A stretch of 10,289 nucleotides of DNA from Candidatus Dadabacteria bacterium (GCA_020054175.1 JAGVLR010000268.1:1-10289); one strand, 5' to 3'; positions 1 through 6,277 are shown, numbered from the stretch's first letter. Translations and numbers: made by a program. Notes: generated by a model not told the origin, from the sequence alone.

Positions 1-156
1 GTTCATCCCGGGCTTATAGCCTGCGGTATGTCCGTAAACAGCGTATACGGGCTTCCGAGGATGGGGCCGACCTTCGGCGGTATGCTCCTTTCCGGCAAAA
101 AGGCCGCCAAGGTAGCAATAGACATTCTCGAAAAGCAGGAACAGGCAAGGGCCTGA
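1..156 (+). CDS. thi4: Thi4-family thiazole synthase, C-terminal fragment (5' end outside window)
   Basis: The first 51 codons in frame 1 end at TGA (154-156) and are the C-terminus of a gene that starts before the window. The visible peptide carries the FAD-dependent Thi4 C-terminal signature: a PG-L-x-x-x-GM segment, then GLPRMGPTFGGM, then LLSGKKAA and a short terminal helix. In this family the GLPRMGPxFG-M-LSG block lines the dinucleotide/product site. Thi4 proteins make the ADP-thiazole precursor of thiamine from NAD and glycine. Archaeal-type enzymes take sulfur from free sulfide and act catalytically, while yeast THI4 sacrifices its own cysteine. The residue that separates the two types lies upstream of the window, so the type cannot be read here. 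The sequence around the motif looks more like the archaeal/bacterial branch. The gene stands alone at its 3' end and is closed by a strong terminator. Family assignment is from recognised motifs. Confidence 0.85.
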   Translation, partial: VHPGLIACGMSVNSVYGLPRMGPTFGGMLLSGKKAAKVAIDILEKQEQARA

Positions 157-176
157 TTTAATCCGAAATCAATCAC

Positions 177-210
177 GGGGGAAGGCCGGCGGCCTTCCCC
201 CTTTCTTTTT
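177..210 (+). terminator. Strong rho-independent terminator of the Thi4 gene, between convergent genes
   Basis: An 11-bp perfect stem, GGGGGAAGGCC (177-187) with GGCCTTCCCCC (191-201), closes a 3-nt loop (188-190) and runs into a T-rich tract (202-210) on the plus strand. It begins 21 nt after the Thi4 stop codon. Read on the minus strand, the same hairpin lies about 33 nt past the stop of the convergent gene at 234, but only a weak T-containing stretch follows it there. It should therefore be strong on plus and at best partial on minus. Confidence 0.9.
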
Positions 211-233
211 CCTTCCGTTTTATTCCCTATGTA

Positions 234-1010
234 TTATCTCAGAATTTCAAGGCATCTGGCGCAGGGCTTTCCTTCGTACTGAACCCTGAGGACGTCTTCC
301 TGCCAGTGAGAATTGAAGAGGCAGCATTCCGGATTTTCACAGAAAGCATCGCCGGACAGTTCGTAAAAGAGCGCCTGGAGGGCATAGGAAGAAATTGCGG
401 ACGTTGTCTTCGGGTCGTCGTACTCGATGAACTTTCCCCTGTACATCTCGTCGAGCTCACGCGTGTCCCTTCCGCTCCTTATGAGCCCGCCCTTTATGAA
501 GTAGTATTCGCGCGGCCGCGCGGGGGCTTCAACGAGCCCGGAAGTCGAGATTATTGCCGGGCTCCCGAGAAGTACGACGCGGGCGTGATAGCGCCGGGCT
601 TCGAACGTTCCGACGAGCCGGCCGGTGAATATAATGTGTAGAAAATCACTACCTGATTCTTCCGGCAGCGAATCGGAGATGAGTTTCCTAAGGACTCTCT
701 GGACCCAGAGCCCGTCGTAAAGAGCCCCCCTTCCCTTCTCTTCCCCTGTAATCAGCTTCATTTCAAAATCAGCTTCATGCGGGACGGGAGGATGAATTTC
801 GTCGAGGGGCGATTCGATGTCGGGGACACGGGCCGAAGCGAGCCGTGCGGCGGCTTCATAAAGGGCTTCGTGATTAACACCCAGGTACTCGAAGAGGTTC
901 CCGCAGTTTTCCGTGCGGACGCCGTACTCCTCAAGAGAGGCAGCGACCGCTTTGATATCCAGCGATTCCGACGGGTGATCGGTATAAAGGCAGACTGTCA
1001 GCCGGGGCAT
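234..1010 (-). CDS. DUF6775-like putative metallopeptidase with C-terminal Cys/His cluster
   Basis: A 258-residue soluble protein with no signal peptide or membrane helix. The N-terminus (MPRLTVCLYT) looks like an opening beta strand. The C-terminal part resembles, from memory, the DUF6775 family of putative metallopeptidases. It has RGKFIEYDD (191-199), a helix at about 204-218, then a cluster of possible metal ligands: C224, C229, C230, H235, C250 and C253, with the FNSHWQED motif (232-239) in the middle. There is no HExxH, so a classical zincin site is not visible. The cluster could hold structural zinc like the zinc-binding cysteines of archaemetzincins. The start at 1010 has no clear Shine-Dalgarno sequence. 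The gene follows ridA by 42 bp in the same direction, so it is probably the last gene of the htrA-ridA transcript. The function is unknown, and the family name is tentative. Confidence 0.75.
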   Translation of the reverse strand: MPRLTVCLYTDHPSESLDIKAVAASLEEYGVRTENCGNLFEYLGVNHEALYEAAARLASARVPDIESPLDEIHPPVPHEADFEMKLITGEEKGRGALYDGLWVQRVLRKLISDSLPEESGSDFLHIIFTGRLVGTFEARRYHARVVLLGSPAIISTSGLVEAPARPREYYFIKGGLIRSGRDTRELDEMYRGKFIEYDDPKTTSAISSYALQALFYELSGDAFCENPECCLFNSHWQEDVLRVQYEGKPCARCLEILR

Positions 1011-1052
1011 GGGAAGAATTAGTTTACCGGAACTTATCCCCGTGCCCTACGG

Positions 1053-1511
1053 TCATAATATCTCGGCCACGATCTCCACTTCTACAGGGGCGTTTAAGGG
1101 CAGCTCCGCGACGCCGACTGCCGCGCGCGCGTGACGGCCCTCCTCGCCGAATACGTCGAAGAATAGATTGGACGCGCCGTTTAAAACGCCCGCCTGGCCC
1201 GTAAAGCCCGGGGCGGACGCGACGTAGCCCGTAACCTTTACTATTTTCTTAACGTTGTCGAGGGTGCCGAGCTCCTTTTTCATTACGGCGAGGACGTTTA
1301 TCGCCGACTGCCTGGCAGCCAGGGCGGCGTCTTCCGGGGAGACGTCGGCTCCGACTTTACCTTCGAATACGAGCCTCCCGCCGGAGAGCGGGAGCTGGCC
1401 GGATACGAAGAGAAGGCTGCCCGTGACGCATGCAGGCTTATACGAGCCGAGCGGGGCTGTGACGTCGGGTATCTCTATCCCGAGCTCCTTTAGCTTCTCA
1501 GCCCTTGTCAT
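1053..1511 (-). CDS. RidA family (YjgF/YER057c/UK114) protein
   Basis: A 152-residue protein covering the whole RidA fold in the longer subgroup of about 150 residues. RidA enzymes are cytoplasmic trimers that hydrolyse reactive enamine/imine intermediates to ketoacids, relieving 2-aminoacrylate damage to PLP enzymes. Visible family marks are the LLFVSGQLPL strand (33-42), an alternating helix with ARQSAINVLA (86-95), and the C-terminal HARAAVGVAELPLNAPVEVE block. In that block R129 corresponds to the substrate-carboxylate-binding Arg (R105 in E. coli RidA). This supports an active deaminase rather than a degenerate paralogue. The start is ATG at 1509-1511, with GGAGG 6 nt upstream. It lies inside the 3' end of htrA (14-bp overlap), which suggests translational coupling. 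I give no gene symbol because the subgroup differs from E. coli RidA and the true substrate cannot be inferred. Confidence 0.92.
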   Translation of the reverse strand: MTRAEKLKELGIEIPDVTAPLGSYKPACVTGSLLFVSGQLPLSGGRLVFEGKVGADVSPEDAALAARQSAINVLAVMKKELGTLDNVKKIVKVTGYVASAPGFTGQAGVLNGASNLFFDVFGEEGRHARAAVGVAELPLNAPVEVEIVAEIL

Positions 1512-2928
1512 TCTTCCCCTCCGGCTTTAAGGCCACGTATATAGTGTTCGAGCCCCGCTGAACGAGGAAGAGGATATTCTGACCCGGCTTGGCGGAATCC
1601 ATGGACTTGCCGTAGCCGTCGAGGTTAGAGATTTTCTTCTTGTTTATTTCGAGGATCACGTCGCCCGGTGCAAGTCCGGAATTGGCCGCGACGCTTCCTG
1701 GCTGAACATTCGTAATCACGACGCCCTCGGACCTTCCGGTGCCGAATGTGCTCTGCACCTCGGGGGTTATCTCCTGAACGACAAGCCCGAGGTCCTGCTC
1801 GACGGCCTTACCCCCGACCCTTCTCGACTCCTGGGCGACTTCTTCCGGAAGCTGACCGAGCTCTATATTGAGGGTTTTCACCTCGCCGTTCCTGATTACC
1901 TTCATTTCCGACTTGGTTCCGGGGCGGTTCGCCGCGACGGACTTCGGTAGCTCGGGCATGTTTTGTATGCTGCTGCCGTTGAACTCCACGATGACGTCCC
2001 CTCTCTTAAGCCCGGCCTTATCTGCCGGGCCGTCCGGGGCGACGTCCGCGACGAGCGCTCCTTTGGGCTCTTTTAAATTTATGCTTTCGGCTATCTCGGG
2101 GGTGACTTCCTGAACGTAGACGCCTATCCAGCCCCTGACAACCTTCCCGGTGCTCCTCAGCTGGGCGATGACGTCCTTGGCCATGTTGACGGGTATAGCG
2201 AAGCCGATGCCTTGTCCGCCGGCGATAATCGCAGTGTTTACTCCTATGACCTCACCGCTGAAATTAAAGAGAGGGCCTCCGCTGTTGCCGGGGTTAATCG
2301 CGGCGTCCGTCTGTATGAAATCGTCGTAAGAGCCCAGGCCGAGGGACCTGCCCTTGGCGCTGATTATTCCCGCTGTGACCGTATGCCCGAGCCCGAAGGG
2401 GTTACCTATCGCGAGCACCCAGTCGCCTATTTCGAGATTGCTGGAATTGCCGAACTTAACCGCCGGGAGTTTCTCCTTGGGTTCTATCTTCAGGAGAGCA
2501 AGGTCCGTTTTAGGATCGGTCCCTATGACTTCCGCGCTGTAGATGTCGCCGTTCTGGAGAATCACTTTTATGTCTGTGGCCTTTTCGACGACGTGATTGT
2601 TGGTGATTATATATCCGTCCTCGCTGAATATGAATCCCGAGCCGAGCCCCCTTCCCCTGAACTCCCTTTCAGGCTGATCGCCGAAGAATTTATCGAAAAA
2701 TTCGTTGAAGGGATCATTCTCGCGGCCCTTGAACGGAGATTCGTAGGAAAAGGTTCTACCCTTTGAGACGTTCGTGGTGCTGATGTTGACTACGGAAGGA
2801 CTCAGCTTCTTGACGAGCGGGGAGAGTGAATTGAACCCCATCTCCTGCGCGCCGGCATGCATCGCCTGGCCCATGCAGATTAAAGAGAAGACGAGGGATA
2901 AAACGAATATTCTTGCCAGCCTGGACAT
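1498..2928 (-). CDS. degP: HtrA/DegP/DegQ-type periplasmic serine protease with two PDZ domains
   Basis: A 476-residue HtrA protease of full family length. Numbered from the chosen start, a Sec signal peptide (hydrophobic 7-20, AGA before Gln28) directs it to the periplasm. The chymotrypsin-like domain has the triad H112 (TNNHVV), D142 (KTDLALL) and S216 (NPGNSGGPL, with the oxyanion-hole glycine). PDZ1 spans about 267-357 and PDZ2 about 377-470. The phenylalanine-rich segment before the protease core (PFNEFFDKFFGD) corresponds to the LA-loop region involved in DegP/DegQ assembly. The protein degrades or holds misfolded envelope proteins, and the PDZ domains sense substrate and mediate oligomers. 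I chose the ATG at 2928 because GGAGGT sits 9 nt upstream. The in-frame ATG at 2952 has no such site and would add 8 residues before the signal peptide. The gene heads a cluster with ridA and a DUF6775-like gene. DegP versus DegQ or MucD cannot be decided from sequence alone. Confidence 0.96.
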   Translation of the reverse strand: MSRLARIFVLSLVFSLICMGQAMHAGAQEMGFNSLSPLVKKLSPSVVNISTTNVSKGRTFSYESPFKGRENDPFNEFFDKFFGDQPEREFRGRGLGSGFIFSEDGYIITNNHVVEKATDIKVILQNGDIYSAEVIGTDPKTDLALLKIEPKEKLPAVKFGNSSNLEIGDWVLAIGNPFGLGHTVTAGIISAKGRSLGLGSYDDFIQTDAAINPGNSGGPLFNFSGEVIGVNTAIIAGGQGIGFAIPVNMAKDVIAQLRSTGKVVRGWIGVYVQEVTPEIAESINLKEPKGALVADVAPDGPADKAGLKRGDVIVEFNGSSIQNMPELPKSVAANRPGTKSEMKVIRNGEVKTLNIELGQLPEEVAQESRRVGGKAVEQDLGLVVQEITPEVQSTFGTGRSEGVVITNVQPGSVAANSGLAPGDVILEINKKKISNLDGYGKSMDSAKPGQNILFLVQRGSNTIYVALKPEGKNDKG

Positions 2929-2937
2929 GGCCTGAAT

Positions 2938-2943
2938 ACCTCC
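2938..2943 (-). promoter_or_regulatory. Ribosome binding site deciding the htrA start
   Basis: On the minus strand GGAGGT lies 9 nt before the ATG at 2926-2928. It falls inside the reading frame extending up to the ATG at 2952, so it argues for the downstream start, which also gives a normal signal-peptide n-region. Confidence 0.7.
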
Positions 2944-3045
2944 GGTTTTCATATTCGATTGTTGAAAATAGTCAGGAGTACACCCGCGCCGCCCGTGTTA
3001 TTCGTGGAAGACGCGCCTTCGTGCCGGCTCCGCGTATGGATTAAA

Positions 3046-3084
3046 AGTATACTCATTAGACTCTGAATGCCATTAGAAATTATA
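3046..3084 (-). promoter_or_regulatory. Candidate promoter region of htrA with two -10-like hexamers and a direct repeat
   Basis: The 232-bp gap between the monooxygenase and htrA (2929-3160) contains an AT-rich patch. On the minus strand it holds TATAAT (3079-3084) and TATACT (3046-3051). Neither has a recognisable -35 hexamer at 16-18 nt. Between and beside them TCTAATG occurs twice (3071-3077 and 3054-3060), 17 bp apart. This could be an activator-dependent or alternative-sigma promoter, which is common for htrA genes, but no sigma-E consensus is evident. I see no convincing terminator for the upstream monooxygenase here, so read-through is also possible. Confidence 0.25.
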
Positions 3085-3160
3085 ACTGATGAATTGATTT
3101 TCCGCGTTTCGATAGAGCGTCGGCAGCGGGGGAAGAGGTGGAGAAAATCCCGGCGCTTTA

Positions 3161-4384
3161 CTATATGGGTTCCTTGAGGAGATCGTCCCAGTATTTGAGA
3201 TGGAGGCGGCTGGAGTAAAAACGCATTACGAAATTTCTGAGGACGGATACTGCACGGCTGTCGGCGAAGGCGACCTTGCCCATCATCCGGGACTGGTCCT
3301 GCACCTTGTTCACGCGGGGACGGCGCCTGGAAACGTAGGCTTCGAGCGACTGTGAAATGTATTTCGAATCCGCCCTCGTGAGCTCGTCCGCGAGCACCGC
3401 GGCGGACTCTATGGCCATCGCTACGCCGCCTCCGGCTGTGGGAAGCACGGCGTGGGCGGAGTCGCCGACGAGGACGACGCGGCCCTTGTGCCATTCGTCC
3501 ATGCGAAGATCGCAGTACTCGTCGTGGAAAATTTCCGTCGGGTCTTCGAGGTTCGCGAGGATTTCGGGGACGACGCCGCCGAAATCGCTGAAATGCTCCC
3601 TTATGCGGTCGAGCCGGTTTTCGACAGGGTCGGGCGTGCCCTTGGGGCTTCTTATGCTCGTGAACACGGACAGCCTGTTTCTCGTCGGCCAGATCCCGAG
3701 GAACTTCCCTGTGCCCCAGTACTCGGCTATATGGGCCGATTTCGCGATCCCGGACTTAAGCCAGAAGCTCCAGCCCGTCATCCCGCTATAGGAAAGGGGG
3801 ACGTCGCCGAATACGAGGTTCCTGGTTCTTGATCGGACGCCGTCGCAGCCTACGACGAGGTCGAAGGACTCCCGCGTACCGTCGCTGAACGTGACTATGG
3901 CTTCATCCGGCGTTTGATGAATCTTCTCGACGGATAAGCCCATCGTTATGTTCTCGGGATTTATGTTTTTCCTAAGAATGCTTATAAGCTCGGACCTGTA
4001 TATGCTTATCATCGGCCCGTATTTTTCCGATACCTCGTCGACGGAGTAGGACTTCAGCATCTCGCCCTTTTCGTCCCATACGTTGTAAGTTGAAAAAGGA
4101 AGGCCCGTTTCGATAAGGTCTCTGTAAAGGCCGAGGCCCTTCAGAACGCGGCTCCCGGACGGCCAGAGGACTATGATGTAGCCGACCTTGCCATACTCCG
4201 GAATCCGTTCGACGACACGCGGCTTAAACCCCCTCTGCTGGAGGAGTCCGGCGAGTGTGAGCCCCGCGATGCCGCCGCCGATTATGAGAACACGCATTTC
4301 GGGCCCGAATCTTATGGGCAGCGCATAACTCTCTATTTCGGCGTTTCTACTGTCGAGCTTTTTCTTTCTTTTCAAAATTGACAT
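3161..4384 (-). CDS. FAD-dependent monooxygenase (PHBH/UbiH-like, FAD_binding_3 type)
   Basis: A 407-residue group A flavoprotein monooxygenase. It has the Rossmann dinucleotide motif GGGIAG (36-41) with the ribose-binding acidic residue E59 at the end of the second strand. It also has the DG motif (D181-G182, in VGCDGVRSRTR) that binds FAD and NAD(P)H, and the GD motif (G307-D308, in RVVLVGDSAHAVLP) followed by GGGVAMAIESA (318-328), which contacts the FAD ribityl/pyrophosphate. Such enzymes hydroxylate aromatic or polyketide-like substrates, or quinone precursors, using NAD(P)H and O2. The substrate cannot be inferred. A 29-residue Lys/Arg-rich stretch precedes the FAD domain if translation starts at 4384. 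An in-frame ATG at 4297 begins right at the first FAD strand (MRVLIIGGG). Neither start has a good Shine-Dalgarno sequence, so the start is uncertain. The gene sits 90 bp after the VOC gene, behind its own candidate promoter, so it may be a separate unit. Confidence 0.9.
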   Translation of the reverse strand: MSILKRKKKLDSRNAEIESYALPIRFGPEMRVLIIGGGIAGLTLAGLLQQRGFKPRVVERIPEYGKVGYIIVLWPSGSRVLKGLGLYRDLIETGLPFSTYNVWDEKGEMLKSYSVDEVSEKYGPMISIYRSELISILRKNINPENITMGLSVEKIHQTPDEAIVTFSDGTRESFDLVVGCDGVRSRTRNLVFGDVPLSYSGMTGWSFWLKSGIAKSAHIAEYWGTGKFLGIWPTRNRLSVFTSIRSPKGTPDPVENRLDRIREHFSDFGGVVPEILANLEDPTEIFHDEYCDLRMDEWHKGRVVLVGDSAHAVLPTAGGGVAMAIESAAVLADELTRADSKYISQSLEAYVSRRRPRVNKVQDQSRMMGKVAFADSRAVSVLRNFVMRFYSSRLHLKYWDDLLKEPI

Positions 4385-4416
4385 TAATTCAGTTTGTTAC
4401 AGAGAGATTAACAATG

Positions 4417-4445
4417 ATTTTACATGGCTTAAGTATATACTGCAA
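4417..4445 (-). promoter_or_regulatory. Candidate sigma-70-type promoter of the monooxygenase gene
   Basis: On the minus strand TTGCAG (4440-4445) and TAAAAT (4417-4422) are separated by exactly 17 nt, which would place the start point near 4410, about 25 nt before the ATG at 4384. The -10 matches consensus at five of six bases and the -35 at only three. Overlapping the -35 is an imperfect dyad (4441-4457, TGCAAAA with TTTTGGCA) that could serve as an operator or be incidental. A second pair, TTGCCA with TATACT, has only a 15-nt spacer. Confidence 0.35.
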
Positions 4446-4474
4446 AACCTTTTGGCAAAGAAATCCGGGAATTT

Positions 4475-4900
4475 TTAGTACTGGGGCACTTTATTGGGCG
4501 CAGCCGCGCATATTTCTAGCTCAAGGCCGTCGGGGTCGAGAAAGTGATATGCGGTAGTCTTCCCGTCAGGGCCGATTTTCTCTTCGGTGAAGGTTATTCC
4601 GGCGCTTTTTAACCTCCGGCCCAGGGACTCGACGTCGCTCACCCTGAATGCGATGTGATTTACGGGCCCTCCGGCGGCGCGGTTTTTATCCTCAGTCACC
4701 GCCAGAAATACGCCGTTCTTATTCCCGAGAAAGGTTTTCTTGTCGCCGCCGTCGGGGCGGCCGTCCCTGATAATTTCGAGCCCGAGTATGCCGGAATAAA
4801 ATCCGAGTGCCCTGTCCATGTCGTTGACTACTATGGCTACGTGGTCTATGCCGCCTATGCCATCCTTTTCACCACCCAGCATACTCCGGAGCCATTTCAT
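4475..4900 (-). CDS. VOC (glyoxalase/bleomycin resistance/dioxygenase) fold protein
   Basis: A 141-residue single VOC protein made of two beta-alpha-beta-beta-beta repeats. The first opens with GIDHVAIVVNDMDRALGFYSGILGLE (around 18-42) and the second with PVNHIAFRVSDVESLGRRLK, ending in YHFLDPDGLELEI. Likely metal ligands, numbered from the chosen start, are H20, H82 and E129. The middle Glu of canonical glyoxalase I is not obvious (the equivalent region reads GVFLAV), so a FosA- or dioxygenase-like metal site, or a binding protein, is as likely as a methylglyoxal lyase. I chose the ATG at 4900 because GGAGG (4908-4912) is 7 nt upstream. A GTG directly before it, at 4903, would leave only 4 nt. 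The gene follows the OmpA-domain gene by 18 nt, so the two probably share a transcript. The substrate is unknown. Confidence 0.88.
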   Translation of the reverse strand: MKWLRSMLGGEKDGIGGIDHVAIVVNDMDRALGFYSGILGLEIIRDGRPDGGDKKTFLGNKNGVFLAVTEDKNRAAGGPVNHIAFRVSDVESLGRRLKSAGITFTEEKIGPDGKTTAYHFLDPDGLELEICAAAPNKVPQY

Positions 4901-4918
4901 CACTCCGCCTCCCGCGCG

Positions 4919-6178
4919 TCAGCCGAGCCTCAGCTTCTTTATCAATATCCAGCCCACGACGGCGACTGCTATTACGATTGTGACAGCCATCAGCAGATAG
5001 CTTTTGGAGAGCGAGTGAAAGAAGCTGGATTTTACCTGAATGACTTTTTCGAAAACCGGGTACTCGGTAAGGACTTCAGTGAAGTGCTCGTCTTCCACCG
5101 CTACCTCGACGGTGAGGAGGAGGGTCTGAAATCCGCTCTTTTCGGGTTTCACGTTCCATTCCCAGCTTGCGGTGCCGTCTTCCTCTAATATCTTCGTGTC
5201 TTCGGAGTCGTCGATGGGGAATTCCTGCCCCGTTCCGATCGTGGAATCTGTGACGGGAGAGATATCGAAACCGTTTCCTTTAAGGTGAAGCGTGATGTTG
5301 TCGCCGAGCCTGAGGTTCCCGTTCTCGCCGCCCGCTGCGCCGACGCTCTGCGAGAGGTCTTTCAGGAATTTATGGGTAACGGCGGCCTCTATGGGATAAG
5401 ACTCCCCGACGCTCATTTCTTTAGGGATGTCGAACACTATTCTGCCGGCCGCCAGACGCCGCATGTTTTTTCCTATGATTTCGGAAACCGCCGGGTTTAT
5501 GACACCTGGCTCGGAGACGGTTTCAGAAGGAGATTCGGGAACGGGGACAGGAGAAGGCTCGGAGACGGTCTCAGTCTCTTCTACAGTTATTGCGTCTATT
5601 ATCTCTTCGCTGGGGGTGGATTCCGGCTCGGGCTCTGGCGCACGCTCAGGAGCCGCTGCGGGTGCAGGAGCGGAGGCCGATTGCTGTGCGGAGCCGGACT
5701 CGATAGTTATAGTCACCCTCCTGTTTAGTCTTAGAGAGGTTTCGTCGCCGCCCGACGCGAACCTGTCCGTTTTGCCTTTGCCGCTTACCGTAATTCTTCC
5801 CGGCTCGATGCCCTCTGCCATGTAGAATCGCCTTACGGCCTCGGCGCGCCGCCGGGAGAGGTTGAGGTTGTACTCGTCGTCGCCGGTGACGTCGGAGTAG
5901 CCTTCGATGACGATTATGGTTCCGGGATTATTCTTGAGATTTGAAGCTATCTCTTTCAAGGCGTTTTCTTCGCCGGGGCCGAACGCGAATTCGTTAAGCT
6001 TGAAGAAGACGTCGGCCCTGCCCGAGGCGGTTTGCGCGAATGCATGGTGCTGGGCTGGGTCTAAACCGGGGATGGATAAACCCGAGAGCGCCAGAAAAAG
6101 CGCGAGAACAAGCGGCGCTGCTACGTGTCTACACATCTTCAGCCTCGAGAAGGAACTTTTAACGCGGATGCTTACCAT
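4919..6178 (-). CDS. OmpA-domain envelope protein with Pro/Glu-rich linker and C-terminal membrane anchor
   Basis: Up to 419 residues. In order: an N-terminal signal sequence (hydrophobic 21-37, AFA before Gln49); an OmpA-like peptidoglycan-binding domain (about 56-160) with G93-Y-S-D96 and R111, the spacing of the diaminopimelate-binding Asp and Arg in OmpA, ending in NRRVTITI; an Ala/Pro/Glu/Ser linker (163-225); a beta-rich domain (about 238-382) with WEWNVKPEKSGFQTLLLTV; and one membrane helix (394-413) followed by KKLRLG. This predicts a periplasmic protein held in the inner membrane by its C-terminus. The beta domain recalls, from memory only, segments linking effector domains to membrane helices in bacterial caspase- or TIR-type proteins. 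The start is uncertain. The ATG at 6178 has AGGTGG 4 nt upstream, but a good promoter overlaps it. The ATG at 6136 has GAGG 6 nt upstream and leaves a compact signal peptide. Residue numbers use 6178. Confidence 0.88.
   Translation of the reverse strand: MVSIRVKSSFSRLKMCRHVAAPLVLALFLALSGLSIPGLDPAQHHAFAQTASGRADVFFKLNEFAFGPGEENALKEIASNLKNNPGTIIVIEGYSDVTGDDEYNLNLSRRRAEAVRRFYMAEGIEPGRITVSGKGKTDRFASGGDETSLRLNRRVTITIESGSAQQSASAPAPAAAPERAPEPEPESTPSEEIIDAITVEETETVSEPSPVPVPESPSETVSEPGVINPAVSEIIGKNMRRLAAGRIVFDIPKEMSVGESYPIEAAVTHKFLKDLSQSVGAAGGENGNLRLGDNITLHLKGNGFDISPVTDSTIGTGQEFPIDDSEDTKILEEDGTASWEWNVKPEKSGFQTLLLTVEVAVEDEHFTEVLTEYPVFEKVIQVKSSFFHSLSKSYLLMAVTIVIAVAVVGWILIKKLRLG
5508..5574 (-). repeat. 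Pair of 19-bp direct repeats in the linker of the OmpA-domain gene
   Basis: GGCTCGGAGACGGTYTCAG occurs at 5508-5526 and at 5556-5574 (18 of 19 bases identical), offset by 48 bp or 16 codons. In the protein this is the repeated ETVSEP element (203-208 and 219-224) of the Pro/Glu/Ser linker. It looks like an in-frame duplication that lengthened the spacer. Confidence 0.75.
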
Positions 6179-6206
6179 TATCCCACCTTCGGTCTTCCCT
6201 TGTCAA
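6177..6206 (-). promoter_or_regulatory. Candidate sigma-70 promoter of the OmpA-domain gene
   Basis: On the minus strand there is a perfect TTGACA (6201-6206), then 18 nt, then GATAAT (6177-6182, five of six consensus bases). Transcription would begin near 6170. That start point lies downstream of the ATG at 6178, so if this promoter is real, translation must begin at the ATG at 6136, leaving a leader of about 33 nt that contains GAGG at 6143-6146. Confidence 0.45.
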
Positions 6207-6215
6207 TAAGCGCAT

Positions 6216-6233
6216 GAGACGCGGGAACGTCTC
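6216..6233. promoter_or_regulatory. Dyad (possible operator) in the divergent intergenic region
   Basis: GAGACG (6216-6221) and CGTCTC (6228-6233) form a perfect 6-bp inverted repeat around a 6-nt centre. It lies between the leftward promoter candidate at 6177-6206 and the rightward extended -10 at 6269-6277, a position from which one regulator could act on both. There is no T-tract on either side, so a terminator is unlikely. Chance occurrence cannot be excluded. Confidence 0.3.
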
Positions 6234-6268
6234 GCCGGGCTATATTTCCGAGCGCCTCCCGCAGCAGG

Positions 6269-6277
6269 TGCTATACT
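6269..6277 (+). promoter_or_regulatory. Extended -10 promoter candidate for the FemAB-like gene and clp cluster
   Basis: TGCTATACT is an extended -10 element (TGnTATACT, five of six -10 bases). No good -35 exists at the usual distance, as is normal for extended -10 promoters. Transcription would begin at about 6284, some 38 nt before the preferred ATG at 6322. No terminator is visible between this gene and clpS, so the promoter could also drive clpS-clpA. Confidence 0.4.

Noticed and set aside
2212..2766. 184-codon open frame on the plus strand
   Set aside because: It lies wholly antisense to the conserved protease domain of htrA and has no recognisable family features. It is a GC-rich shadow frame.
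2929..2952. Upstream ATG for htrA at 2952
   Set aside because: It has no ribosome site, while the ATG at 2928 has GGAGGT at good spacing and gives a normal signal peptide.
3067..3177. 36-codon plus-strand ORF in the htrA upstream gap
   Set aside because: It has no Shine-Dalgarno sequence, overlaps the monooxygenase 3' end on the opposite strand and occupies the probable htrA promoter.
2949..3494. 181-codon minus-strand frame spanning the monooxygenase 3' end and the intergenic gap
   Set aside because: The Arg/Pro-rich N-terminal half is a frame-shifted reading of the monooxygenase C-terminus. There is no ribosome site and no recognisable domain.
4441..4457. Imperfect TGCAAAA/TTTTGGCA dyad as terminator of the VOC gene
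   Set aside because: The stem has mismatches, is AT-rich and weak, and has no downstream T-tract on the minus strand. It is mentioned only as a possible operator.
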